Counted from the first letter of the stretch, positions 19,461 to 30,326 are shown. The stretch: 64,000 nucleotides of DNA from Oncomelania hupensis (GCA_036898135.1 CM072515.1:46065004-46129003), one strand, 5' to 3'. Notes: a model not told the origin generated them from the letters alone. Program-made: numbers and translations.

Positions 19461-19720
19461 CATCATCACCATCATCGTCATGATCAGTTTGGTGGTCGTT
19501 TCAGGTCATAAATGATTGTAAACAAATTGTTGTAATTCATAAATTATTTGAAGTTTTGGATAACATTTTTTTCTTTCTTTCTTTCTTGTATCAATGTCAC
19601 TGCTCTAGGGATGCTGTGCTTTTGCTGAAAAAGCAATCAAAACTCAATATAATTTTAATAATAATTTGTTTATAAATAAATAAATAAATAAAATTTTAAT
19701 AACTTTTGTTTGTGTTTCAG

Positions 19721-19779
19721 AACTGGAACAATTATTACTGTTCTTTACGAAGGAGAGTGCAAACCCAACAATAAACCAG
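19721..19779 (+). CDS. Kazal gene copy 2, exon B
   Basis: 59 bp with the same acceptor and donor as copy 1. It encodes TGTIITVLYEGECKPNNKP. The three base differences from copy 1 all change residues (His-Lys-Gly-Lys to Tyr-Glu-Gly-Glu), with no silent change. Confidence 0.86.
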
Positions 19780-19996
19780 GTAGCTATCCGTATGGATTTA
19801 AATATCGTTTGTAATTCCCCAATTACTTTCTTTAACATCCTTATGTGCATTGATTCAAAATCTGTTTTGTATTCTTTGCAAAAATTGGTCTTGTTAGAAA
19901 AGAACATATATTTTATGTGAAATTATAAAGTCTTTAATACATTATACAATATCTACAGGTTTAAAGTCACATTTTACTGAATTCCTTCTCATTCAG

Positions 19997-20055
19997 GCAT
20001 TTACTGGAATGATGTAGTTGATAAATTGGCCAAACAAGGAGCAACGAAAGCCTAA
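19997..20055 (+). CDS. Kazal gene copy 2, exon C and stop
   Basis: Identical in coding sequence to exon C of copy 1, with the stop at 20,053-20,055. The composite LTR element begins 18 bp later, so the original AATAAA of this copy is displaced to about 25,802, some 5.7 kb away. Confidence 0.78.
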
Positions 20056-20073
20056 CATAATAATATGTATAAC

Positions 20074-20713
20074 TGTTACGTTGAAACGCCAACGAAAGTG
20101 TGTCGGAAGCGCGCACGATAGATCTAATCGTTTCGTTTTGCAAAGTATTCAATAATAGAGTTTATTTACATTTTGATTTGAGTTTGCATTGTTGTTAGGA
20201 GAGGCTTTGTATAACGTTGATAATTTTCGTTAGTCGATATTGTTGTAGAATCTTCTGGATCGGCTTGTTTACTATCGATCGAAGATTCGGGATAATTGTA
20301 GAAATTTGAAGGAACGATCCGGAAGGAGAAATAATAATGTATGACGTAAGTCAGTGATGACGATCTTTTATTCTATTGGTGGCAGTGCGTCATTTCTACG
20401 GTATTCGAAATCTTTCCGGAAAAGAGAGAGGTTATTTAATCGTGTGCCGAGTTGCTGTTAAGAGAGAGTAAAGTTGTTGATAGTGATTTGGAAAGTTGCT
20501 GTGAAAGTTGTTGAGTTGAGTTGAGATTTGTATGCAGTTGTTGATGTGTGCTGAATAAAAGTGGAAAACTCCATACGTCGACTTTGTGACTTGTATGCTG
20601 TTTGAGCAGGCTGTGTGAATAAACGAATCTGAGTTACACAACTATCAGGAATTCAAGCATCGGGGCTGAATCAGATACTGATAGAAAACACCATCATCAA
20701 ACAGAGTGTAACA
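20074..20713 (+). repeat. Inverted extra LTR (640 bp), palindrome arm 1
   Basis: Reads TGTTACGTTGAAACGCC ... CAGAGTGTAACA on the plus strand, the reverse complement of the LTR at 20,735-21,373. It carries the same variants as that LTR where the 25-kb LTR differs. With the neighbouring LTR it forms a near-perfect 1.3-kb palindrome. Confidence 0.93.
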
Positions 20714-20734
20714 TTCCCGGCTTGGCCCCCAAAA
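20714..20734 (-). promoter_or_regulatory. 21-bp spacer: 3 bp plus 18-nt primer-binding-site copy
   Basis: On the minus strand: TTT, then TGGGGGCCAAGCCGGGAA. The latter is exactly 18 nt complementary to a tRNA 3' end with CCA. The intact primer-binding site next to the other LTR has T rather than A at the 18th position. Eighteen nucleotides is the length expected for plus-strand strong-stop DNA that halts at modified A58 of the primer tRNA. Confidence 0.7.
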
Positions 20735-21373
20735 TGTTACACTCTGTTTGATGATGGTGTTTTCTATCAGTATCTGATTCAGCCCCGATGCTTGAATTCC
20801 TGATAGTTGTGTAACTCAGATTCGTTTATTCACACAGCCTGCTCAAACAGCATACAAGTCACAAAGTCGACGTATGGAGTTTTCCACTTTTATTCAGCAC
20901 ACATCAACAACTGCATACAAATCTCAACTCAACTCAACAACTTTCACAGCAACTTTCCAAATCACTATCAACAACTTTACTCTCTCTTAACAGCAACTCG
21001 GCACACGATTAAATAACCTCTCTCTTTTCCGGAAAGATTTCGAATACCGTAGAAATGACGCACTGCCACCAATAGAATAAAAGATCGTCATCACTGACTT
21101 ACGTCATACATTATTATTTCTCCTTCCGGATCGTTCCTTCAAATTTCTACAATTATCCCGAATCTTCGATCGATAGTAAACAAGCCGATCCAGAAGATTC
21201 TACAACAATATCGACTAACGAAAATTATCAACGTTATACAAAGCCTCTCCTAACAACAATGCAAACTCAAATCAAAGGTAAATAAACTCTATTATTGAAT
21301 ACTTTGCAAAACGAAACGATTAGATCTATCGTGCGCGCTTCCGACACACTTTCGTTGGCGTTTCAACGTAACA
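20735..21373 (-). repeat. 3' LTR (639 bp) of the element on the minus strand
   Basis: TGTTACACTC at the left edge and ...CGTAACA at the right edge. The internal side is followed by a polypurine tract on the minus strand. Confidence 0.93.
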
Positions 21374-21392
21374 TAACCCCCCACTCAAGAAG
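21374..21392 (-). promoter_or_regulatory. Polypurine tract of the LTR element
   Basis: Minus strand GAGTGGGGGGTTA directly abuts the 3' LTR, the expected plus-strand primer site. The same tract is present at 55,149-55,165 in the second copy. Confidence 0.75.
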
Positions 21393-21469
21393 AAATTTAC
21401 CTAATTTCTTTCAACAACGTTGAAACGTAATGCACAAACAAAATCAGAAATTAAAACTTACTTCAGACT

Positions 21470-21715
21470 GTCTCATTTACTGTCAATGTTCTCAGTTTAT
21501 ATACACAGAATCCATGTTTTTCATCCGCAAGTCTTTCTGGATACTGTCAATGTTCACAGTTCATTCACACAAGGTCAATGTTTCTCATCTGCAAATCTTT
21601 CTGGATACTGTCAATGTTCACATATCATTTACCCAGTCAACGTTTTTCATTTTCAAGTCTGTCATTACCAATATTCTTAGTTCATCCACACACTCAATGT
21701 TCTTTCATTCGCAAG
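21470..21715. repeat. Minisatellite of about 65-70 bp in the element's 3' internal region
   Basis: Four imperfect units, each with GATACTGTCAATGTTCACAG-like sequence, CATTCACACA and TTTTTCATCCGCAAG. The related element at 55.2 kb has about one unit. Confidence 0.7.
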
Positions 21716-24552
21716 GAAACGACGCCCTCGTCAGTTGCAGTCGTCATCGGCCCAGGGTCAAAGACGATGATCACGTGGGTTTCCCTGGAATCAGTGCGTC
21801 CTCCGTTGTCTCCTTCTTCCATCGGATGTCCGACGCAGTCGACGTTGTCAGCTCCCAGGATGCATTTGCTGGGTCTCACGGTCAGGTTGGCTTCTGCTTG
21901 ACGGTGGAACAGCTCCCTCAAGGTCTGCAGATGCTCCTTCCAGGTCTGGGTGTGGACTTCATGTTCGACCAAAGTCGTAGAGCCTGGGACATCGCTGAAG
22001 CTATGGGGAAATTCGCCCATAAGGTCCTTGAGCTCCAACTTTTGACCTTCCGTCAAGCTCGGTCCTAGCTTAACATCATCGATGCCTTCTTTGCTGTGGA
22101 AGTCTCCACGTTCCAACAGTTCCTCGCTATCAAAGCTGTTATCGATCTCAGCTGCTGTTGCTGCATGCACAGTCTCTGATGGCCTTTCCACGTACAGCTT
22201 AAGGAGGTTGGCGTGGTATATCTTGGAATGCTGGCCGACCTTCACCTTATAATCATTGATCCCCACCACGGTCTCCACTTCGTACGGGCCTTTCCACTGC
22301 ATCAGCAACTTATTATGATCAGTAGGTAGCAGCACCAGCACTTTGTTGCCAGGTTTAAACTTCCTGTTCACAGCCCTACGATCATAGTAGTGCTTTCCAC
22401 AGTCCTGGGACTTCTTCAGGTTTTCTCTGGCTATCTCGAGAGTCTGCTCCAGCTTCTCCCGTAGCTCAAACACGTACTGGTAGCTGTTCTTCACCTCTGG
22501 GGTGTCTACTTCTTTCGTCCACAGTTCTTTTAGGATGTGCATCGGCCCTCGGATGGTTCTTCCGTACAGCAGCTCGAACGGAGAAAAGCCGGTGGACTCC
22601 TGCGGTACTTCTCTGTAGGCGAAAGGTAAGGCGTTGATATAGCGATGCCATTGTCTGGGCTGCTCGCTGCACAGTTTCTTCAGGGTGGACTTCAGCGTAG
22701 CATTGAACTTTTCGACAAGCCCGTTGCACATTGGATGGTAGGGTGTCGTAGTCAAATGCCGGATGCTCAGCAGTCTGTTGACCTCCTTCATGCAGTCAGA
22801 GACGAACTGCGTCCCGAGGTCTGTCAGGATCTCTTCAGGCACTCCAAGTCTACTGAACATGTCCACTAGCGCCTCTGCAACAGTTTCAGTGTCAATCTTC
22901 TTCAGTGGCACTGCTTCTGGGTACCGAGTCGCATAGTCCACTAAGGTCAGTACCCATCGATGACCTTCTTCACTCGGAGGTCGTATTTCGCCGATTAAGT
23001 CTAAGGCCACCCTCTTGAAAGGTCGGTCGATCAAAGGCATTCTCTGCATAGGCACTTTAGGGACCCTTCCTCGAGGTATGGTCTTCTGGCAAATGTCACA
23101 TGATCGGCAGAAACGGCTGACGTCCGTATGAAGTCCTGGCCAGTAGAACACCGCCTGGATTCTATCCGACGTCTTCTTGATACCCAGGTGACCTCCCATG
23201 ATTGAGTCATGCGCTACCTCCATCACCTGGCGCCTTAGGGGTAACGGTACCAATACTTGACGTAGTGGTTTCCCTCCGTTGACCCTCGGGTGCTGGAAGA
23301 TTCGATACAGGATCTTGGCCTTCACCTCAAAGTAGACCGTACCACTGCCTTTGGTCACGTGGTCTTGGCGGTTCCTGTACTTGTTTAAAGTGCTATCAGC
23401 TTCCTGGAGCTGGATCAGCTTATCTCTATCCACGATGGCAGCTTTAGAGTTGTCGGCGACCTTCAGTGGCGTAGACGTCTTGTCTCTCTTGGCCTGGGCC
23501 CTGGTAGTAACAGCACCGACGATCTCTGGTCGGCAGGGCTGAGCCGGAGTAACCACATTGTCCCGTAGCAGCTCTGTAAGGTCTCCATCGGGAAATGGCA
23601 ATGGATCCTCCTCCACAACTTCGACGCGTTGGGTTGAGGCAGGACTCCACTCTGGATCGGGGTCGTCGGGTCGTCTCGCGCCGTCGATATTCCCGATCAT
23701 CAAATCACACAGCGGCTTCTTCAGGCAAACCGCTTCGACTTCGCCTATGTAGAAAGGGGTGTTGACATGAATTTTCGCAACTGGCGCTTTCACACACTTG
23801 CTGTCGGCCATGAGTGTCCATTTTGAATCGCCAGTGAACTGTTCTTTAGCGATTAAATCTTCTCTGACGATGACCCCACTGCACCCAGAGTCTCTTAAGA
23901 CAGTCACTTCATGATTTCCGACGCGTCCCTTGGAAACTGGCATGTTGTGGACGGTCACAGCTGCGCTGGCAACGACGGGGATGGATTTTCCGTTGGCAAG
24001 GAGGAGTTGGCCATCAGTCATGCACTCTTGCACGTCCGCAGGAGTAGCTGTGCGCCTGGTCTCACTCGGAAAAATGACGCTCCCGCCGCACACTTGATGG
24101 TCAGATCTACTGTTTTGCCGTTGATTGGAGAACCGCCTCTGCCGGTTGCCCGCCGCTGCGTTGTCCGTACTGCTCCGCTGTCCGCTACTTTTGTTTTGAG
24201 GACAATTAGCCGCTCTGTGGTCTGTAGCGTTGCAGGTGAAACAGCCTCTTGAATGCCCTTCCCTGGGAGGAGGCGTGGAGTCAGTGTGTCTCTGGCTCGT
24301 CTGGCTTGCCGTCTTCTGAAAGTGTTTCGTCGCGCTGGGTGGCCCCAACGTTTTCTCATGAGCGATGAGATATCTTTCAGCAGCCTCAGTCACATCTTTA
24401 AGCGTCTGCAGCTTTTGTTCTAGTTCTATTTCTTTTTCTAGACGCTTCTCTTCCAATTCTCTTTCTCGTATTCTCTCCTGAGACTTGACGTACTCCGTCA
24501 GCTGCTTGCCTTTTAGATTCAGTTCAACCCCTTTCTGCCAGAAGTCAGCCAT
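21694..24552 (-). CDS. Fused Gag-nucleocapsid/protease/integrase ORF with RT remnant (952 aa)
   Basis: Domains in order: Glu/Lys-rich coiled-coil-like start (1-48); zinc knuckle CFTCNATDHRAANC (104-117); retropepsin-like active site DSGCSG (221-226); integrase HHCC finger with H448, H455, C485 and C488; integrase core D518 (ALDLIG), D578 (LTDLGTQF) and E614 (GLVEKFN), spacing D,D35E; GPY/F-type module (about 754-788); then an RT remnant (SFSDVPGSTTLVEHEVH joined to TWKEHLQTLRELFH, VRPSKC, VGHPMEEGDNGG) to the stop. Compared with 55.3-59.2 kb, capsid (about 610 bp) and the RT palm (about 496 bp) are removed at short direct repeats without breaking the frame. RNase H is absent. Integrase lies before RT, as in Gmr1-like gypsy elements. 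It could supply protease and integrase but not reverse-transcribe. Confidence 0.92.
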   Translation of the reverse strand: MADFWQKGVELNLKGKQLTEYVKSQERIRERELEEKRLEKEIELEQKLQTLKDVTEAAERYLIAHEKTLGPPSATKHFQKTASQTSQRHTDSTPPPREGHSRGCFTCNATDHRAANCPQNKSSGQRSSTDNAAAGNRQRRFSNQRQNSRSDHQVCGGSVIFPSETRRTATPADVQECMTDGQLLLANGKSIPVVASAAVTVHNMPVSKGRVGNHEVTVLRDSGCSGVIVREDLIAKEQFTGDSKWTLMADSKCVKAPVAKIHVNTPFYIGEVEAVCLKKPLCDLMIGNIDGARRPDDPDPEWSPASTQRVEVVEEDPLPFPDGDLTELLRDNVVTPAQPCRPEIVGAVTTRAQAKRDKTSTPLKVADNSKAAIVDRDKLIQLQEADSTLNKYRNRQDHVTKGSGTVYFEVKAKILYRIFQHPRVNGGKPLRQVLVPLPLRRQVMEVAHDSIMGGHLGIKKTSDRIQAVFYWPGLHTDVSRFCRSCDICQKTIPRGRVPKVPMQRMPLIDRPFKRVALDLIGEIRPPSEEGHRWVLTLVDYATRYPEAVPLKKIDTETVAEALVDMFSRLGVPEEILTDLGTQFVSDCMKEVNRLLSIRHLTTTPYHPMCNGLVEKFNATLKSTLKKLCSEQPRQWHRYINALPFAYREVPQESTGFSPFELLYGRTIRGPMHILKELWTKEVDTPEVKNSYQYVFELREKLEQTLEIARENLKKSQDCGKHYYDRRAVNRKFKPGNKVLVLLPTDHNKLLMQWKGPYEVETVVGINDYKVKVGQHSKIYHANLLKLYVERPSETVHAATAAEIDNSFDSEELLERGDFHSKEGIDDVKLGPSLTEGQKLELKDLMGEFPHSFSDVPGSTTLVEHEVHTQTWKEHLQTLRELFHRQAEANLTVRPSKCILGADNVDCVGHPMEEGDNGGRTDSRETHVIIVFDPGPMTTATDEGVVSLRMKEH

Positions 24553-24682
24553 CTTGATGCTTCTGGAAAGTTCTTTTAAAGAAAGTTCTTTTCTGGAAGG
24601 TTCTTCTTCTAGAAAGTTCTTGACTGTAGAGTTCTTTTTTTTCTGGAAAGTTCTTGACTGTGCTGTACCTTTCTAGACTGTT

Positions 24683-24925
24683 CTAGAACAGCACGCTTTC
24701 TGCAGTAGCGCTGATGCTTGTCACTAGTCGCCTTCGCTGACGCAAGCCCCGCTGTCCTCGTCGTATGCGACGCTGCACCACGCTGGTGTTGATGTACACG
24801 CTCCTGTGCTGAAGTAGACGCGACGTCCGCTCGTCGCTCTCTCTAATACTGGCGATGTAGCTCCGAGACTGTCCCTCGACGTAGTCCTGCGGCAGCCACG
24901 TAGTCCCGCTCTGTTGTTCGCTCAC
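24683..24925 (-). CDS. Leader ORF of 80 codons in the LTR element, unknown
   Basis: MSEQQSGTTWLPQDYVEGQS to SATAESVLF, basic and Arg-rich in the middle (RRIRRGQRGLRQRRR). The same 80-codon frame is kept at 59,301-59,543 in the second copy with about 7 residue changes and no stop. It precedes gag in the leader. It may be a small protein or a chance open frame in a conserved leader. Confidence 0.3.
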   Translation of the reverse strand: MSEQQSGTTWLPQDYVEGQSRSYIASIRESDERTSRLLQHRSVYINTSVVQRRIRRGQRGLRQRRRLVTSISATAESVLF

Positions 24926-25093
24926 GAAGCAACTCTTCGGCGACTACACGCCCTTGCAGTCAACCCGAACCTATCGGATGTAGTCCCAGTATGTTGGCCC
25001 CTCTCGACGCAACTCGTTGGCGGCTACCCTCGATGACTGCCTCTCGTAACGTTGACTCGCTTGTTGTAGCAGTTGAACCCTTGGCTATGGCGT

Positions 25094-25113
25094 GAATCCC
25101 GGCTTGGCCCCCA
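25094..25113 (-). promoter_or_regulatory. Primer-binding site of the LTR element
   Basis: Three bases inside the 5' LTR, minus strand TGGGGGCCAAGCCGGGATTC. The complement has the look of a tRNA T-arm 3' strand, acceptor strand and CCA. The tRNA identity was not determined. The second element has the same sequence at 59,714-59,733. Confidence 0.75.
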
Positions 25114-25116
25114 AAA

Positions 25117-25755
25117 TGTTACACTCTGTTTGATGATGGTGTTTTCTATCAGTATCTGATTCAGCCCCGATGCTTGAATTCCTGATAGTTGTGTAACTCA
25201 GATTCGTTTATTCACACAGCCTGCTCAAACAGCATACAAGTCACAAAGTCGACGTATGGAGTTTTCCACTTTTATTCAGCACACATCAACAACTGCATAC
25301 AAATCTCAACTCAACTCAACAACTTTCACAGCAACTTTCCAAATCACTATCAACAACTTTACTCTCTCCCAACAGCAACTCGGCACACGATTAAATAACC
25401 TCTCTCTTTTCCGGAAAGATTTCGAATACCGTAGAAATGACGCACTGCCACCAATCGAATAAAAGATCGTCATCACTGACTTACGTCATACATTATTATT
25501 TCTCCTTCCGGATCGTTCCTTCAAATTTCTACAATTATCCCGAATCTTCGATCGATAGTAAACAAGCCGATCCAGAAGATTCTACAACAATATCGACTAA
25601 CGAAAATTATCAACGTTATACAAAGCCTCTCCTAACAACAATGCAAACTCAAATCAAAGGTAAATAAACTCTATTATTGAATACTTTGCAAAACGAAACG
25701 ATTAGATCTATCGTGCGCGCTTCCGACACACTTTCGTTGGCGTTTCAACGTAACA
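25117..25755 (-). repeat. 5' LTR (639 bp)
   Basis: Same length and termini as 20,735-21,373; about three substitutions differ (for example CCCAAC versus CTTAAC, and AATCGAAT versus AATAGAAT). Confidence 0.93.
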
Positions 25756-25944
25756 ATAACGATATAAAGCATTCGATATTTGATTTATTGTACTTATTTC
25801 AATAAATATATTTAGTTAAAATAAACTCAACATTTCTATAGTTAAAGAGAAAAAAGCACAAGACCCTTGCTGTATTTTTTTTCTTGCCTTTAACTTTTCA
25901 AATGTTCGCAATAAGCTTCTTCAGGAAGAAATCATGAATGTCAA

Positions 25945-26005
25945 AAGGAACACACACACACGCACACACACACACACACACACAAACACACACACCCACA
26001 TACAC
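25945..26005. repeat. (CA)n microsatellite
   Basis: CA-rich tract near the end of Kazal unit 2, homologous to 17,000-17,045 in unit 1. Confidence 0.9.
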
Positions 26006-27305
26006 ATTGATATATACACACACATTAGTATATACATATATATCTTCTAAAATATAACAAAAATTATCAACCTTCTTAACTATACCTTGCAAAAAGAAGG
26101 TTGAGAATTCTTCTTGTCCAAGGCATTTTTGTAGAATAATTCAACCAAGAGTAAATTCATTAATACCAAGTTTTCAAAACATGTAGTTTATACCTGTTTA
26201 CATCTAAATCTGTTCAACATATTTTACATGAATGTCCAATTTTGGTTCCACTATATACAGATAATAACATAAATATTGAAGGATCCATTGACATTTTATT
26301 GTATAGTCCTGAAATAGCAGATATTGGCAGTATAATGTATGTCTCCTCAGTTGGTTCAGTTTTTACTGTTTTATTACTTTTTATGTTATGTTTGAACTTT
26401 AAATTGTTAGATATGCATTTATGTTTGTATGTCCATTCGTAAGAAAGAGTATATGGTCTAAAATCACACGTACGCGAACAGACGTTAAAATAAATGATTG
26501 AATTGAATTGAACAGCAAATTAGATGGCTGCCAAATCTTCGAGATGCTGAAGGCGGCGGCTTAACGGAAAGAACAACAAACAAATAATGGAATTAATAAT
26601 TAAATGAAAAGAATGTGCTTGAAACAATGGCTTGAAGCGCACAAGGAAGAATTAAGTTGTAAAAAATCTGGATAATGTTGTTATTTTTAAGCTTCTTGCT
26701 TCGAAACAAAAGCAAGAAGAAATAACAACCAACACTAGAAAGAAGCAAAATCATAAACCAGACGTGGTGAGAGTTAACATAATAAGTACAGAGATTTGAT
26801 GTAAATAAGTATTTTTTTTTGGGGGGGGAGGTTGGTATTAGGTGGGTATGTACATAAGTACTTGGTAAATCAATCAATAAAATTGATTAAAAACTTGATA
26901 ATAAAAAAATATATAAGTATATAAATACCTAACACGTTCCTTGGCATTTTTGATATGAAGATGATCATCGTTGTCAAGGTGGCGAACCTTCCTTAACGCT
27001 AACGCAATATGACGTTAAGCTTCGTTATTCCATTGTCATCAAACCAAATTTTATGTAATTCGAAATCTGTGCAGCTTATTTTTCAGGCTAACGATAAATG
27101 CATAGCACCCTGATTTCCAATTATACTTTGGATATATTCTTTGGCAGCATGTGTATCGACGAACAATAACACAAAATTAAACTGTTGCATTTTTTATATT
27201 TCCACAATCGCTTTTTTTTTGTTGGGCGAAGTGTGGGAGTTTCTTGAAATACATTTGAATGTCTTGTTATCTTGTTTTATGAATTTAGTAATGTTTTTGG
27301 TATAG

Positions 27306-27408
27306 TACATTCCTGCATCAAACCTTGCACATTCATAAAAGATCCAGTGTGTGGCACTGACGGCAAAACCTACTCGAATAAATGTGTTATGGAGAACGCG
27401 GCTTGCCA
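27306..27408 (+). CDS. Kazal gene copy 3, exon A
   Basis: Identical over all 103 bp to exon A of copy 1, with P1 Phe and the same splice sites. This suggests recent duplication or conversion between units 1 and 3, leaving copy 2 as the odd one. Confidence 0.88.
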
Positions 27409-27463
27409 GTGAGTTTTCTTCTTCTTCTTCTTGTTCTTCTTCTTGTTATTCTTCTTGTTATTC

Positions 27464-27600
<137 letters not shown>

Positions 27601-27865
27601 GTCATCATCACCATTATCGTCATAATCAGTTTGATGGTCGTTTCAGGTCATAAATGATTGTGAACAAATTGTAATTCATAAATTATTTGAAGTTTTGGAT
27701 AAAACGTTTTTTCTTTCTTTCTTTCTTCCTTGTATCAATGTCACTGCTCTAGGGATGCTGTGCGTTTACTGAAAAAGCAATCAAAACTCAATTTAATTTT
27801 AATAATAATTTGTTAATAAATAAATAAATAAATAACAATTTTAATAACTTTTGTTTGTGTTTCAG

Positions 27866-27908
27866 AACTGGAACAATTATTACTGTTCTTCACAAAGGAA
27901 AGTGCTAA
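27866..27908 (+). CDS. Kazal gene copy 3, exon B with immediate stop
   Basis: Encodes TGTIITVLHKGKC and then TAA, so the protein ends on the sixth Kazal cysteine without the exon C tail. The domain is still complete. Ending at Cys6 is common for Kazal inhibitors, so this may be the ancestral terminus. Confidence 0.82.
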
Positions 27909-28020
27909 ACCCCCCTATAAAGCATAATTCGAATCTGAACATTATAATAATGGAGACGATTCAGAGAAGAAAAAAAAGAATTTAGTCTGGGCCTGTCGCG
28001 GTTTTGCATGGTTCAATGAA

Positions 28021-28026
28021 AATAAA
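28021..28026 (+). terminator. Polyadenylation signal of Kazal copy 3
   Basis: AATAAA 113 bp after the stop. The surrounding 3' UTR (CTGTCGCGGTTTTGCA ... TTTTAAAATGCTACA) is similar to sequence at 37,065-37,135. Confidence 0.55.
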
Positions 28027-28209
28027 TTCAGTTTTAAAATGCTACACATTTTGTGACTTTCTTTATATTGCCTTTCAATCATAAATGAGACATTAATGTG
28101 AACGTCTGTATGCGGAGTGCTTTGTTCAGGGTTGTTTTAGACATTTTTTAAAGCAAGGGAGATGTGTTATTCACGGTTTTCTACTTAGTCAAACAATCTT
28201 TATTTCTCC

Positions 28210-29650
<1,441 letters not shown>

Positions 29651-29756
29651 AGGAGAAGGTGGAGGAAACAGTAGAAACAGAAGGAAAAACGTCGGGTGGA
29701 ATAAGATGAAAGCTTTTCCGGGTTTTGGTTAAAATCGGAATTTCTTGAATGAGCAT

Positions 29757-29984
29757 TGAGGTTTAACGTCTACACCCACCATTGGCGATATGGCAGACGG
29801 GGATAACCATCCCAGGGAAAGAGGTGTAGTGATCTGAATCAACACTGAACCACCAAAGCAATCTTACTGCTAAAATGGACAGTGAAAAATGGCCACATTT
29901 TATATCGCCCACCACGGGATTCGAACCTGGATCATCGGTGTGCCAGGCGATCGCTCTACCAATTGAGCTACGGCGGTAGTTCAA
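29757..29984 (-). mobile_element. tRNA-derived SINE, complete-looking copy
   Basis: The minus strand begins with a tRNA-like head: TAGCTCAATTGGTAGAGCG (box A), CAGGTTCGAATCCCG (box B). The body has CCATTTTTCACTGTCCA, TTAGCAGTAAGATTGCT and CCCTGGGATGGTTATCCC, and the end is GTGTAGACGTTAAACCTC. An interrupted relative lies at 46,141-46,705. No acceptor-stem pairing good enough for a functional tRNA was seen. Confidence 0.82.
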
Positions 29985-30134
29985 CCCACAAGCGCATTAA
30001 CCAAGAATGGACCTTCGGCAAGAATTTTATGGATCCTCGATAGCGGACGGATAGCGCAGTAGAACGTATTAAAATACAAATTCTTGCCGATGGTCTAGTT
30101 CTTATTAGTTAATGCGCCTGTGTCTCAATCAACA

Positions 30135-30135
<1 letters not shown>

Positions 30136-30198
<63 letters not shown>

Positions 30199-30268
30199 GA
30201 CTTTGGACACTTTATTAGGCCTCCGGCCCAAACAGTTTGGGAAGGGGGGTTACAATAAGAGAGAGAGA

Positions 30269-30326
<58 letters not shown>

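Larger units (their letters stand above)
20074..25755 (-). mobile_element. Composite Ty3/gypsy (integrase-first) LTR element with three LTRs, in 3' UTR of Kazal copy 2
   Basis: Inverted LTR (20,074-20,713), 21-bp spacer, LTR (20,735-21,373), internal region (21,374-25,116) and LTR (25,117-25,755). The 5-bp duplication ATAAC lies at 20,069-20,073 and 25,756-25,760. The empty site, TATGTATAACGATATAAAGC, is preserved at 16,803-16,822 in unit 1. LTRs run TGTTAC...GTAACA and the two direct copies differ at about 3 of 639 positions, so insertion is recent. The element is non-autonomous: capsid, RT palm and RNase H are missing while protease and integrase look intact. Confidence 0.92.
17168..26130 (+). 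repeat. Kazal tandem unit 2, split by TE insertions
   Basis: Unit sequence runs 17,168-20,073 and resumes at 25,756-26,130, the gap being the composite LTR element. Relative to units 1 and 3 it lacks most of the LINE 3' fragment and has an extra LINE and repeat-R segment (18,133-19,230) in the A-B intron. Confidence 0.88.

Noticed and set aside
20074..21373. Assembly foldback artefact as the sole explanation of the LTR palindrome
   Set aside because: Junctions fall exactly at LTR ends, the spacer is a precise 18-nt primer-site copy with one differing base, and a 5-bp target duplication brackets the composite. Still to be confirmed with reads.
29900..29984. Functional tRNA gene (also at 46,141)
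   Set aside because: A and B boxes are present, but stems do not pair properly and the sequence continues into a shared SINE body.
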